Positions 15,971 to 24,309 of a stretch of DNA of 55,204 nt are shown piece by piece. Position 1 is the stretch's first letter; the number at the start of each line of letters is the position of its first letter. The position numbers were made by a program, and so were the translations under genes. Source of the DNA: CAZSLZ01 sp964607865 (GTDB lineage Bacteria; Vulcanimicrobiota; JAJTBE01; CAZSLZ01); assembly GCA_964607865.1 (NCBI GenBank), contig CAZSLZ010000003.1:1-55204 (forward strand), written 5' to 3'. The notes beneath the pieces are model-generated. The model was given only the letters and a program-made list of their open reading frames with translations, did not search any database and was not told the origin of the DNA.

Positions 15971-18820
15971 TTATTGGGCCAGGATCTTCAATAATGCTTC
16001 CCGGAGTTCCTCGCCCTGGATATCCTGATCCCTTAAAGCCCGAATTTTCTGTGCTCTTTTGGGATAGTCCAATTCATATTCCAGCCAGTTTGCGAAATCT
16101 CCTTTAGACATATGGAATTGCATTGATGCAGGTTCAATATAATGAATGGCATCCACAAACTCCTTGAAATTTCTGGCTCTGATACCCAGATATTTACCGG
16201 GAATCCAGAAATGGAAAGCACGTTCTACCGATAAATAACCGCCCCGTTCATCCCTGGGCTCTTCCACATTCTCAGCTACGGGTTTCTTTTCGGGTGATTC
16301 CAAATCCAGGTTAACAGGAGTTTCCTCTTTCAATTCTTCCACCGAAGCTACCAGTTTTTCCAGGTATTTTCTGGCTTCCTTGTCGGTGCCTGCCTCGGCA
16401 TAAAGATGGAATACAGGAGCAGCCGGATCAGGCAGCATTAAAGTCCATGCCTGATCATAGAATATTTTCAATCCTTCCACAACTTCCATAGGTTTATCCT
16501 TGTGCATTTCAATCATTCGCCTCATAATTTTACCCTTCTGCTGCCATCTGCATTCCACAGAAGTGGTTGCCACGTGGAAATCAGGAATTTCATTAAGGAA
16601 TTCCGACAATTTTTTGCCTTCCAGGGCAAGCATTTCCATCATTTTGGCAAAAGCAAACATGGCATCGAAAGCGGTCTGGAATTGAGGGAAGATAAACTTT
16701 CCGTTTGAGTTGCCTGCGAAAGCTATGCGTTTTTCACCCAGAGAGGCAGTATGCATTAAAGACCTTCCATCGGTCTTGGTGCGAATCACCTTGCCGTTGA
16801 ACCGATGAGCAATTGCTTCAATTATTGAAGGCGCAGTAACCGGAACCGCAACTATGCTGTTGGGAGTATGTTTCAGGGTAAGGTAGGCATATAATGCAAG
16901 TAATTTATCGTCGGAAATAATATTACCTTTATCGTCAGCAATGATAATCTTTTCACTGTCCACATCCAGGCGCACACCCAGATCTGCATTCAGTGTTGTT
17001 ACAATATCTGAAAGATTCTTCAGCCCCACTTCCACATTCTCCATGGCTTCCCGGGCTTTGTTATGTTCCAGATAAGCGTTAATAGCAATCATTTCGCAGC
17101 CCATTTTACCCAGCAGATATGGTAGAACCAGGGTGGCATTTCCAAAACCGTAATTAATTACCACCTTGAAGTTTGCTTTTCTTATTGCATCGGTATCCAG
17201 GTTGTTGATATAACCTTCGTTGTATTGATCAATGGAACGGGACGGGAAATCGATGGTTCCCACTTCTTCCATGGGGGTTCTGCGAAAGTCTTCCCTGAAG
17301 AAAATATTCTCCAGTTTCCGCTCTACCGCCTTGCTGATATTAATTCCCCGGTCATCGAAGAATTCCAGCAGGATAGATCTGGGGTCGGTTGGATCTATGC
17401 GGGTATGAATTCCTCCCTTGGCGCCGGTATTTTTTATGGCATATCGGCTTATGGGCGAAGGTAATACCCTTAAATCATGAATATTTACTCCCACCGAGGT
17501 CATACCACAGATAATAGCGCGATTTATCATTCTCACTGCGGGGTTGGAATCCCGGCTGGTGGTGGCAGAGGAATTCTTGGCAAGATAAGCGCCGAAAGCT
17601 GCCCCCAGTTTTAAAGCCAGTTCGGGAGTAAGTTCGATATTTGCCAGCCCGGAGATGCCATCAACCCCAAACAGGGACCCCGGCCATTTCACACCCCAGA
17701 TAAGGCTCATATTAACTGTGGCGCCGGCCTCGATGTTTTTATCGGGCCATACTTTCACCTGGGGCTGTACCACAGCGCCAGAACCGATATAAACCTTGTC
17801 GCCGAGAACGACACCTTCATTTATAACCACATTGTTTTTAATGGTATTATGCCGGCAAATAATTGAGCCCACCATTCGGGTTTTTTTGCCCACATATACG
17901 TTGTTCCACATTATGCACCGGTGAATATTAGCTTCTTCCTCCACTATGCAGTTATCGCCTATAACAGTGAATTCGTCTATGTTTACGCCGGCTTTGATCC
18001 GGCAATTCTTACCAATAACACAGGGGCCCTGAATATTGGCCTCGGGATGTATTTCCGATCCCTCGCCCAGCCAGATTTTTCTGCCGATGTTTTTACCCGG
18101 AGGTTCGGCGTCAACGCGGCCCTGAATTAAATCGATGTGGGCCTGGCGGTATTGCTGCAGGTTTCCAATATCACACCAGTAACCGGTGGCTATATGGCCG
18201 AACATGGGACGTTCACGCTCTAAAAGCTGGGGAAAAATATCCTTACTCCAGTCATATTTCTTGTTTTTTTCCATATAATCGAAAACTTCGGGCTCCAGTA
18301 TGTAGATACCAGTGTTCACCGTATCGCTGAAAACCTCGCCCCATGAGGGTTTTTCCAGGAACCGGCGGATTGAGCCGTCCTCATCGGTAATAACCACGCC
18401 GTATTCCAGGGGGTTGTCCACCCTGGTCAGGGTAAGGGTTGCTACCGCTTTCTTTTCTTTATGATATTCTATTGCCTTGGAAAGATCGAAATCAGTAAGG
18501 GCATCACCGCTGATGATCATGAAAGTATCGTCCAGATATTCAGAAACCATCTTCACTGCGCCGGCAGTGCCCAGGGGTTCCTCTTCCACGGAGTACATGA
18601 GTTGTACTCCCCAGTCGGAGCCGTCGCCAAAATAACTCACTATCTCGTCAGCCAGGTAATGAAGAGTAATAATTATCTGGGTAATGCCATGCTTTTTCAG
18701 CAACTCGATAATATACTCCATCACCGGTTTGTTTGCCAGAGAAACCAGGGGTTTGGGCCTGTTCGCCGTAAGGGGCCTCAGCCTGGTTCCTTCTCCTCCT
18801 GCCATTAATACTGCCTTCAT
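15971..18820 (-). CDS. Sugar-1-P nucleotidyltransferase / beta-helix / phosphomannomutase-like / DUF5752 fusion
   Basis: A 949-residue fusion. Residues ~1-235 are a nucleotidyltransferase that would make an NDP-sugar from a sugar-1-phosphate (AGGEGTRLRPLTANRPKPL, then a GDALTDFDLS metal site). Residues ~250-370 form a left-handed beta-helix (hexapeptide repeats such as IGKNCRIKAG). Residues ~375-790 match phosphomannomutase, but the phosphoserine loop is replaced by GGIHTRIDPTDP. The metal loop reads DVDSEK instead of DGDADR, and the sugar loop reads GNSNGKF, so mutase activity is doubtful. Residues ~860-945 (FHFW, FHMSKGDFANWLE) resemble DUF5752. The first three parts occur fused in other phyla; the added DUF5752 is unusual. 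It likely feeds surface polysaccharide synthesis. The GDP-mannose guess is unproven. Confidence 0.85.
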   Translation of the reverse strand: MKAVLMAGGEGTRLRPLTANRPKPLVSLANKPVMEYIIELLKKHGITQIIITLHYLADEIVSYFGDGSDWGVQLMYSVEEEPLGTAGAVKMVSEYLDDTFMIISGDALTDFDLSKAIEYHKEKKAVATLTLTRVDNPLEYGVVITDEDGSIRRFLEKPSWGEVFSDTVNTGIYILEPEVFDYMEKNKKYDWSKDIFPQLLERERPMFGHIATGYWCDIGNLQQYRQAHIDLIQGRVDAEPPGKNIGRKIWLGEGSEIHPEANIQGPCVIGKNCRIKAGVNIDEFTVIGDNCIVEEEANIHRCIMWNNVYVGKKTRMVGSIICRHNTIKNNVVINEGVVLGDKVYIGSGAVVQPQVKVWPDKNIEAGATVNMSLIWGVKWPGSLFGVDGISGLANIELTPELALKLGAAFGAYLAKNSSATTSRDSNPAVRMINRAIICGMTSVGVNIHDLRVLPSPISRYAIKNTGAKGGIHTRIDPTDPRSILLEFFDDRGINISKAVERKLENIFFREDFRRTPMEEVGTIDFPSRSIDQYNEGYINNLDTDAIRKANFKVVINYGFGNATLVLPYLLGKMGCEMIAINAYLEHNKAREAMENVEVGLKNLSDIVTTLNADLGVRLDVDSEKIIIADDKGNIISDDKLLALYAYLTLKHTPNSIVAVPVTAPSIIEAIAHRFNGKVIRTKTDGRSLMHTASLGEKRIAFAGNSNGKFIFPQFQTAFDAMFAFAKMMEMLALEGKKLSEFLNEIPDFHVATTSVECRWQQKGKIMRRMIEMHKDKPMEVVEGLKIFYDQAWTLMLPDPAAPVFHLYAEAGTDKEARKYLEKLVASVEELKEETPVNLDLESPEKKPVAENVEEPRDERGGYLSVERAFHFWIPGKYLGIRARNFKEFVDAIHYIEPASMQFHMSKGDFANWLEYELDYPKRAQKIRALRDQDIQGEELREALLKILAQ

Positions 18821-18850
18821 AAAATTACCCCCTTGGTATTTAAATTTTAA

Positions 18851-19288
18851 TTATAAACTTGTCTGTTTGACTTTTACCAGGCGCCGGGCAAAGGTTTTTG
18901 CCTTTTTTTCGTCTGAAATAATGTCAAAATCAAAGAGAAAAGCTCCTTTCCCTTCGACGGTTTCCATTAATTTTTTCTGAGCGTTCCCGGAGCCGAATAA
19001 GCTGCCTGTAACAAAAGTAGCTACTTTCTTACCCTGCAAATAATTGCAACTTTTAATAAAACTGCTTATTTCTCCGGGAATATCACCGGACCAGTTGAGG
19101 GTGGGAGCTCCGATAACAATCAGTTCTCTTTCCCTGAAATAAGTCGGGTTATTATTCTTCTGTATGTCACTGGAACCTACCAGGTTTAAATCGATTTCAA
19201 TGCCCTGGTTCTCCAGTTCCAACGTTATTTCCTCTGAAATTGATACAATATGATTAAAACCTTCGGGTATGAATAACGCTGCCTTCAT
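18851..19288 (-). CDS. Flavodoxin-like domain protein, 145 aa
   Basis: A small soluble protein with a flavodoxin-like alpha/beta fold. A first strand MKAALFIPEG is followed by a helix, and then by VIGAPTLNWSGDIPGEISSF, matching the second FMN-loop region of flavodoxins (the GxPTxxxxxP type). The usual T/S-rich phosphate loop after strand one is not evident (PEGFNHIVS), so FMN binding is uncertain. It is the first gene of the leftward operon ending in rnfC, 30 bases before the nucleotidyltransferase fusion. A redox role alongside RnfC is a possible inference. Confidence 0.7.
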   Translation of the reverse strand: MKAALFIPEGFNHIVSISEEITLELENQGIEIDLNLVGSSDIQKNNNPTYFRERELIVIGAPTLNWSGDIPGEISSFIKSCNYLQGKKVATFVTGSLFGSGNAQKKLMETVEGKGAFLFDFDIISDEKKAKTFARRLVKVKQTSL

Positions 19289-19424
19289 AATTATTAATTT
19301 GTCCTATTCATCGGAATTCCTCCATGAAAACCAGCATGAAATATTGTAAAGTAAAAGGAAATATATTGGTGGCGGGTATTACAGCGTTATCAAGGTAAAA
19401 ATTCAGAAATTTTTAGATTTACTA

Positions 19425-19453
19425 TTGCAAAATTTCAATAATTTGTTTATAAT
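19425..19453 (+). promoter_or_regulatory. Consensus promoter of the rpsB-tsf-pyrH-frr cluster
   Basis: TTGCAA at 19425-19430, a 17 bp spacer and a perfect TATAAT at 19448-19453. Transcription would start near 19460, giving an untranslated leader of about 155 bases before rpsB. Confidence 0.8.
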
Positions 19454-19516
19454 GATTAACCTGAATGCAGGATTCAGTTTTCAAAACAAGAATATGCATT
19501 AGATTTTAATCACACA

Positions 19517-19577
19517 GCGTTGTGGATTCTTTTCCCGGGTGCTCGTTTCGGCGAGTTGGAAAAGTCGGAAACAACGC
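19517..19577 (+). promoter_or_regulatory. Structured rpsB leader: three nested stems, candidate S2 autoregulatory site
   Basis: Three nested helices are visible in the leader. GCGTTGT pairs with ACAACGC (19517-19523 / 19571-19577), CTTTTCC with GGAAAAG (19529-19535 / 19558-19564), and CTCG with CGAG closing a TTTCGG loop. The asymmetric internal loops and the position, 37 bases before rpsB, fit a ribosomal protein leader. Binding by S2 is inferred, not shown. Confidence 0.6.
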
Positions 19578-19614
19578 CAGGAAGAACCCGTATGGGGAAG
19601 GAGGTGAAAAATAG

Positions 19615-20586
19615 ATGGCCGTTGTTACCATGAAACAGCTTCTGGAAGCTGGTGTTCATTTTGGACATCAGACCCGTCGTTGGAACCCCAAAATGCGTAA
19701 GTATATTTTTACCGAAAGAAATGGTATTTATATAATCGACCTGCAGAAAACGGTTCAAAAGATGAAAAGCGCCTATGATTTTGTAAAAGAGGTGATTAAG
19801 GCTGGCGAGCCGGTGTTATTTGTGGGAACCAAGAAACAGGCCCAGGAATCAGTCAGGGAAGAGGCGAAGCGTTGCGGTATGTATTTTGTTACCCAGCGTT
19901 GGCTGGGCGGTATGCTTACCAATTTCAAAACCATTCGCAAGAGAATTCAGCGTTTGAAAGAGTTGGATGCCATGGTCGAAGAGGGACAGTTGGATCTTCT
20001 TCCAAAGAAGGAGGCCAAACGCCTTGATGATCAGCGTAAGAAATTGGAAAGATTTCTTGGCGGCATAAAAGATATGCCCGGTTTACCCGGTGTGGTATAT
20101 ATAATTGACCCCAGGAAAGAAAATATTGCCGTATTGGAAGCCCGCAAGTTAGGTATTCCCATAATTGCAATTATCGATACCAATTGCGACCCTGATCTCA
20201 TTGATTATCCCATACCTGGAAACGATGACGCAATTCGGGCAGTCAAGTTGATAACTTCCCGGATAGCCGATGCGGTTATAGAAGCCAAGACAGAGATGGA
20301 GAGCGAAGCAGCTGAAGCTCTGGGAATGGAAGAACGGGAAGATGAATTGGAGAGAGAAGCCGAGGTGGTTCTCACCGGGCCTACCACAAAAGTGATGAGT
20401 CCCGGCGCCGAAGCCAAGGCCCCCATTCTGACCGGCCCCCAGACCCGCATAATTACCCCAAGGGGTGAGAGCAAACCTGTGGAGTCACCCTCCGAGGTTA
20501 TACGAAGCGAACATACCGGAGATGTGAAAACCGAGACTGAAAAGGTTGTTACCAGGCCCGATGTTCCTTCAGAAACAGAAAAATAA
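19615..20586 (+). CDS. rpsB: 30S ribosomal protein S2 with a long C-terminal tail
   Basis: S2 joins the head and body of the small ribosomal subunit. The first ~230 residues are canonical: MKQLLEAGVHFGHQTRRWNPKM, FVGTKKQAQ, QRWLGGMLTNF, LPGVVYIIDPRKE, and the DTNCDPDLIDYPIPGNDDAIR block. The tail continues to residue 323, whereas most S2 proteins end near 230-260. It is acidic then Pro/Thr-rich and contains a near-duplication (LTGPTTKVMSPGAEAK and LTGPQTRIITPRGESK). The start ATG has a strong GGAAGGAGGTG. The gene heads the rpsB-tsf-pyrH-frr cluster, with its own promoter and structured leader. Confidence 0.97.
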   Translation: MAVVTMKQLLEAGVHFGHQTRRWNPKMRKYIFTERNGIYIIDLQKTVQKMKSAYDFVKEVIKAGEPVLFVGTKKQAQESVREEAKRCGMYFVTQRWLGGMLTNFKTIRKRIQRLKELDAMVEEGQLDLLPKKEAKRLDDQRKKLERFLGGIKDMPGLPGVVYIIDPRKENIAVLEARKLGIPIIAIIDTNCDPDLIDYPIPGNDDAIRAVKLITSRIADAVIEAKTEMESEAAEALGMEEREDELEREAEVVLTGPTTKVMSPGAEAKAPILTGPQTRIITPRGESKPVESPSEVIRSEHTGDVKTETEKVVTRPDVPSETEK

Positions 20587-20607
20587 TTTCTGATTATCAA
20601 CTTAACG

Positions 20608-20637
20608 GAGGTCAGGCTATCCCTGACCTCTTTTATT
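20608..20637 (+). terminator. Hairpin terminator/attenuator between rpsB and tsf
   Basis: GAGGTCAGG and CCTGACCTC form a perfect 9 bp stem with a 5-base loop, followed by TTTTATT. It probably lowers tsf transcription relative to rpsB rather than ending the operon fully, as no separate tsf promoter is evident. Confidence 0.75.
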
Positions 20638-20660
20638 GAATCTGACAGGAGTGATACTAG

Positions 20661-21254
20661 ATGAAAATTACTGCAGCCGACGTAAAAAAACTGCGCGAAG
20701 AAACCGGCGCAGGAATGATGGATTGTAAAAAGGCTCTGACCAAGGCCGAGGGCGATATGGAAAAAGCGAAGAAAATTCTTCGTGAAGAGGGTATTGCCAA
20801 AGCTGAGAAAAAAGTTGACAGAGCCACCAAAAACGGAAGAATCGAGTCTTACATCCATATGGGCGGAAGAATCGGCGTGTTGGTTCAGGTTAACTGTGAA
20901 ACTGACTTTGTTGCCAGCAACGAAGAGTTTGTAAATCTTTGTAAAGAGTTGGCAATGCAGGTGGCGGCAACCCAGCCTTCCTACGTAGATCGTGAAGATG
21001 TGCCCGAGGATGTAGTGAATAAGGAAAAAGAGATTCTGAAAAACCTTACCTTGAAAGAGGGTAAACCAGAAAAGATCGTAGATAAGATTGTCGAGGGAAG
21101 AATCGGCAAGTTCTTTGAAGAGATTTGCCTTCTGGAACAGGCCTACATCAGGGACGACAAGAAAAAAATCCGGGATGTGGTAACCGAAGCAATCGCCAAA
21201 CTGGGTGAAAACATTAAAGTAAGCAGGTTTGTAAGATTTTCTTTGGGAGATTAA
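20661..21254 (+). CDS. tsf: Translation elongation factor Ts (short form)
   Basis: EF-Ts is the nucleotide exchange factor of EF-Tu. The N-terminal UBA-like helix bundle and the exchange loop are clear (VKKLREETGAGMMDCKKAL, with the conserved T-x-A-G-x-M-D-C-K). The core motif VQVNCETDFVASNEEF follows. At 197 residues it is the short type, lacking part of the second core subdomain of the ~280-residue E. coli protein, as in several other phyla. It begins 23 bases after the attenuator and ends before a strong terminator. Confidence 0.97.
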   Translation: MKITAADVKKLREETGAGMMDCKKALTKAEGDMEKAKKILREEGIAKAEKKVDRATKNGRIESYIHMGGRIGVLVQVNCETDFVASNEEFVNLCKELAMQVAATQPSYVDREDVPEDVVNKEKEILKNLTLKEGKPEKIVDKIVEGRIGKFFEEICLLEQAYIRDDKKKIRDVVTEAIAKLGENIKVSRFVRFSLGD

Positions 21255-21266
21255 TCTTGTTTGCCG

Positions 21267-21299
21267 GGGCGAACTTCATAAAGGAGTTCGCCCTTTTTT
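21267..21299 (+). terminator. Intrinsic terminator between tsf and pyrH
   Basis: GGGCGAACT and AGTTCGCCC form a perfect 9 bp stem followed by six Ts. pyrH may then rely on read-through or an unseen promoter in the short gap. Confidence 0.85.
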
Positions 21300-21345
21300 A
21301 TTTAATATCTGTTTAAAACATGGAAAATTTAGTTGGAGTAAAATC

Positions 21346-22053
21346 ATGTCTAGATATAAGAGAGTTCTATTAAAGTTAAGCGGAGAAACCCTGGCAGGTG
21401 AAAATAAGGCAGGAATTGATAACGATACCCTGGAAATTTTTGCCGGCGAAGTAAAAAGAGTGGTTCAATCCGGTGTTCAACTGGGTATTGTGGTGGGCGG
21501 AGGCAACTTCTGGAGAGGCCGGACCGCCAGGGATATGGATCGAGCCACCGCAGACCAGATGGGAATGATGGCTACGGTTATTAATGCCCTGGGTTTGAGA
21601 GATGCTCTGGACCGGATTCATATCCCATCCCGGGTTTTAACCTCCATTGAAATCAAGGACGTGGCCGAACCGTTTATTCGACTGAGAGCCATAAGACACC
21701 TGGAAAAAGGCTATGTGGTAATCTTCGGCGGTGGAACAGGACACCCCTATTTTACTACCGATACCGCGGCAGCCCTCAGAGCATTGGAAATGAAAGCCGA
21801 CGTGCTTTTAAAAGCCACAAAAGTAAAGGGGATATATGATAAAGATCCCGAAAAATTTGAAGATGCCAAATATTTCAGCAAACTGACATATCAAAAAGCC
21901 CTGGAATTAGGAGTCAAAGTTATGGACTCAACTGCGCTTTCTCTCTGCATGGATAACCACCTGCCGATTCAGGTTTTCAATGTAAATGAACGGGGTAATC
22001 TTCTTAAAGCTGTATCTGGTGAAAAAGTGGGTACAGTGGTAGATATTGATTAA
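21346..22053 (+). CDS. pyrH: Uridylate kinase
   Basis: PyrH phosphorylates UMP to UDP in pyrimidine nucleotide synthesis. It is a 235-residue member of the amino-acid-kinase fold, typical in length. Visible family motifs include LLKLSGETLAG at the N-terminus, the GIVVGGGNFWRGR phosphate loop, DQMGMMATVINALGLRDAL, and GGGTGHPYFTTDTAAALRA. Its position between tsf and frr is conserved in many bacteria. TTGGAG precedes the ATG. frr follows after 14 bases, so the two are co-transcribed. Confidence 0.97.
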   Translation: MSRYKRVLLKLSGETLAGENKAGIDNDTLEIFAGEVKRVVQSGVQLGIVVGGGNFWRGRTARDMDRATADQMGMMATVINALGLRDALDRIHIPSRVLTSIEIKDVAEPFIRLRAIRHLEKGYVVIFGGGTGHPYFTTDTAAALRALEMKADVLLKATKVKGIYDKDPEKFEDAKYFSKLTYQKALELGVKVMDSTALSLCMDNHLPIQVFNVNERGNLLKAVSGEKVGTVVDID

Positions 22054-22067
22054 GGAGGCAAACAATT

Positions 22068-22628
22068 ATGGTAGATAAAGAACTTTATAACGAAACTGAA
22101 GATCGAATGAAAAAGGCAATAGAAGCTATGGTGAAGGATTTTGCCAGCATAAGGACGGGACGGGCTTCTCCGGCCATTCTGGATCCCATCCGGGTCCCCG
22201 CCTACGGCCAGGAAATGCCCATCAAGCAATTGGCCAGTATTTCAGTCCCCGAGGCCAGAATGATTTTAATCCAGCCCTGGGATCAGAGTGTGGTGGGCGA
22301 GATAGAAAAGGCCATTCTGAAATCAGATCTGGGAATAAACCCCAACACCGATGGAAAGTTGATCCGGCTGGTATTTCCCCCTCTCACCGAAGAACGGCGT
22401 AAAGAGCTGGTAAAGGTGGTCAAGAAGAGAGGCGAGGAAGCCAAGATTTCTGTGAGAAATATCCGCCGCGACGCCATTGACTATTTAAAGGAAATGGAAA
22501 AAGAAAGCGAAATAACCAAAGACGACCTTCATCAGGGACAGGAAGAGATTCAAAAACTTACCGATAAATACACAGATGAAGTGGATGTGGTTATTGAGAA
22601 CAAAGAAAAAGAAATAATGGATATATAA
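22068..22628 (+). CDS. frr: Ribosome recycling factor
   Basis: RRF, together with EF-G, splits post-termination ribosomes. The 186-residue protein has the standard two-domain layout. The helical N-terminus carries the conserved DFASIRTGRASPAILD and VPAYGQEMPIKQLASISVPE. The triple-helix C-terminus has RLVFPPLTEERRKELVK and VRNIRRDAIDYLK. AAGGAGG precedes the ATG. It is the last gene of the translation cluster and is followed by a terminator. Confidence 0.97.
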   Translation: MVDKELYNETEDRMKKAIEAMVKDFASIRTGRASPAILDPIRVPAYGQEMPIKQLASISVPEARMILIQPWDQSVVGEIEKAILKSDLGINPNTDGKLIRLVFPPLTEERRKELVKVVKKRGEEAKISVRNIRRDAIDYLKEMEKESEITKDDLHQGQEEIQKLTDKYTDEVDVVIENKEKEIMDI

Positions 22629-22677
22629 GTAAAAAAGAAACATTAATTAAAACTTTAATAAATTTGCAGCTGCAAAA

Positions 22678-22709
22678 AAAACGAGGGTAAATTTTCCCTC
22701 GTTTTTATT
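22678..22709 (+). terminator. Intrinsic terminator after frr
   Basis: AAAACGAGGG and CCCTCGTTTT form a stem with an 8-base loop, followed by a T-rich tail. Confidence 0.88.
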
Positions 22710-22784
22710 TATACTGCCTCTGGAATTGTAAAATACTTATTCTGTTTTCCATAAGTCCGTCACATTTCCATAGCCCGCCATGGC

Positions 22785-23048
22785 GTCATTGCGCGGTTTC
22801 TCAGAAACCGTGGCAATCACAACTTAGATCGGGTTGGTTCAAAACCAATTTACCTGGGTGGTACAGAGATCGCCACGTCGCCTGGCGCTCCTCGCGATGA
22901 CGAAATTCGGGTTGGTTCCATACCCATTTACCTCGCGTTGGTGAGCGACTGAATTTTTCGCCGGGTAAAAAAAATATAATGCGAACAATATGTTCTCCCA
23001 TTCTAAATGGGATTCCCCAATTTTTAATTGAGGCGAACGATATATTCT
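22785..23048 (+). repeat. Dispersed composite repeat, locus C
   Basis: A compact unit lies at 22785-22902, with the left end motif GTCATTGCGCGG...ACCGTGGCAATC, a short middle, and the right end motif GAGATCGCCACG...CGCGATGACG. It is followed by a second internal module (GGTTGGTTCCATACCCATTTACC, GCGAACAATATGTTC, CCCATTCTAAATGGGA). It occupies most of the 688-base gap between frr and whiA. No gene is present. Confidence 0.8.
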
Positions 23049-23228
23049 TATGTTATAAATGGGTTATATATGGGCTTCTCCTGTTACAAAGAAAAGCGGG
23101 TCAGATTTTAATGAAAGAATGAAGAATCATAATACTATTGTAACTTGAAATATCAATCAAGTAATTGATAAAGGAACAATTACAGACATATTTTGTTTTG
23201 AAATACAAGGAAAATTCAATAGTTTATA

Positions 23229-23257
23229 TTGACAATCTTGTAATAATATTATAGTGT
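23229..23257 (+). promoter_or_regulatory. Promoter of the whiA-gapA-pgk-tpiA operon
   Basis: A perfect -35 TTGACA at 23229-23234. The -10 is ambiguous: TATAGT at 23250 (15 bp spacer) or TAGTGT at 23252 (17 bp spacer). The region is followed at once by a palindrome. Confidence 0.55.
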
Positions 23258-23268
23258 ATATTATACAC
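23254..23268. promoter_or_regulatory. Palindromic operator candidate over the glycolytic promoter
   Basis: GTGTATATTATACAC is a perfect inverted repeat of two 7 bp arms around one central base, overlapping the -10 and the expected start of transcription. A repressor bound here would block the promoter. The regulator is unknown; WhiA itself is one candidate. Confidence 0.55.
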
Positions 23269-23316
23269 AAACAATTTTTAAAAACAGAGCAAACCCTGTA
23301 ATTGAGGGAAATGAGT

Positions 23317-24297
23317 ATGAATGCCGTGAAGAGAAAAAGTCAGAGGGGACGCGAAGAAAAAACACTCAATGTTTCTTTTTCAATGAATGCCCGGGAGGAG
23401 ATTTCCCGGAATTTTCCCGAAAAATTATGTTGTAAAGAAGCATTGTTGGCAGGCTATATTTTCTCTACAATCAGTTCGCCCCCACACAATGGAAACCTGC
23501 TGGAAATAAAAACCAGGCTTTCCAGTGTGGCCCGGCTGATATATAAAATTTTGAAAGAAGTTTCACAGGAAATAATCGAATGGAAATCGGACCGGGAAAA
23601 ATTTTTGTATAAAAGGAAAATATATCATATTTTCGCTCCTTTCACCCCTTCCATGCAGGAATACCTTCGGCGTTGGGGAATTTTTGCAAAACTGCAGAAA
23701 AAGAATATTCGCCGGGCTTGCTGCAGAAGGTTTTTTCTAGCGGGAGCATTTCTGGCAGCTGGTTCTGTGAGTTCTCCTGGCAATTATTATCACCTGGAAA
23801 TAACCCAGAAAGATATGGAAACTGCACGAACACTGGTAAAAATTATGGCAAGAATGGAAGTAACAGCTAAAATTATTCACCGGCGAAACAAAATTGTTGT
23901 TTATGTAAAAAAGGCTGAAAATATAGCTAATTTGTTGAATATACTGGGGGCATATAATGCTCTGCTGAAATTTGAAGAAATAAGAGCCATAAAGGAAACC
24001 AAGGAAGAAGTAAGAAGAAAGGTAAACGCAGAAACTTCCAATCTGGATAAAACCGCTAAAGCTGCCACAAGGCAGGTACATAATATATCCATATTGAAAG
24101 AAGCAGGTGTTTTACCCAGATTACCAAAGAAATTAAAACAGGCCGCAGATCTGCGGTTGGAATATCCTGAGGCCACTTTAAAAGAGTTGGGAGAACTTTT
24201 TTCCCCTCCACTGGCCAAGTCATCTGTTAACAGTCATCTCCGGCGACTGGAACAAATTGCCCGGAGTGTTAAAAATAAAAATGTAAAGATAAACTAA
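23317..24297 (+). CDS. whiA: WhiA-like DNA-binding regulator
   Basis: A 326-residue homologue of WhiA, a regulator with a degenerate LAGLIDADG-endonuclease-like N-terminal half and a C-terminal helix-turn-helix. Recognisable parts are RRFFLAGAFLAAGSVSSPG, YHLEITQKDME, LLNILGAYNALLKFEEIRA, and NAETSNLDKTAKAATRQV. The C-terminal HTH is RLEYPEATLKELGELFSPP with KSSVNSHLRRLE. In actinobacteria and firmicutes WhiA is linked to sporulation or cell division. Here it is the first gene of a glycolytic operon, 12 bases before gapA. ATG 23317 is chosen because GAGGG lies eight bases upstream; TTG 23302 and ATG 23311 are in frame. Confidence 0.88.
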   Translation: MNAVKRKSQRGREEKTLNVSFSMNAREEISRNFPEKLCCKEALLAGYIFSTISSPPHNGNLLEIKTRLSSVARLIYKILKEVSQEIIEWKSDREKFLYKRKIYHIFAPFTPSMQEYLRRWGIFAKLQKKNIRRACCRRFFLAGAFLAAGSVSSPGNYYHLEITQKDMETARTLVKIMARMEVTAKIIHRRNKIVVYVKKAENIANLLNILGAYNALLKFEEIRAIKETKEEVRRKVNAETSNLDKTAKAATRQVHNISILKEAGVLPRLPKKLKQAADLRLEYPEATLKELGELFSPPLAKSSVNSHLRRLEQIARSVKNKNVKIN

Positions 24298-24309
24298 GGA
24301 GGAAAAAAT

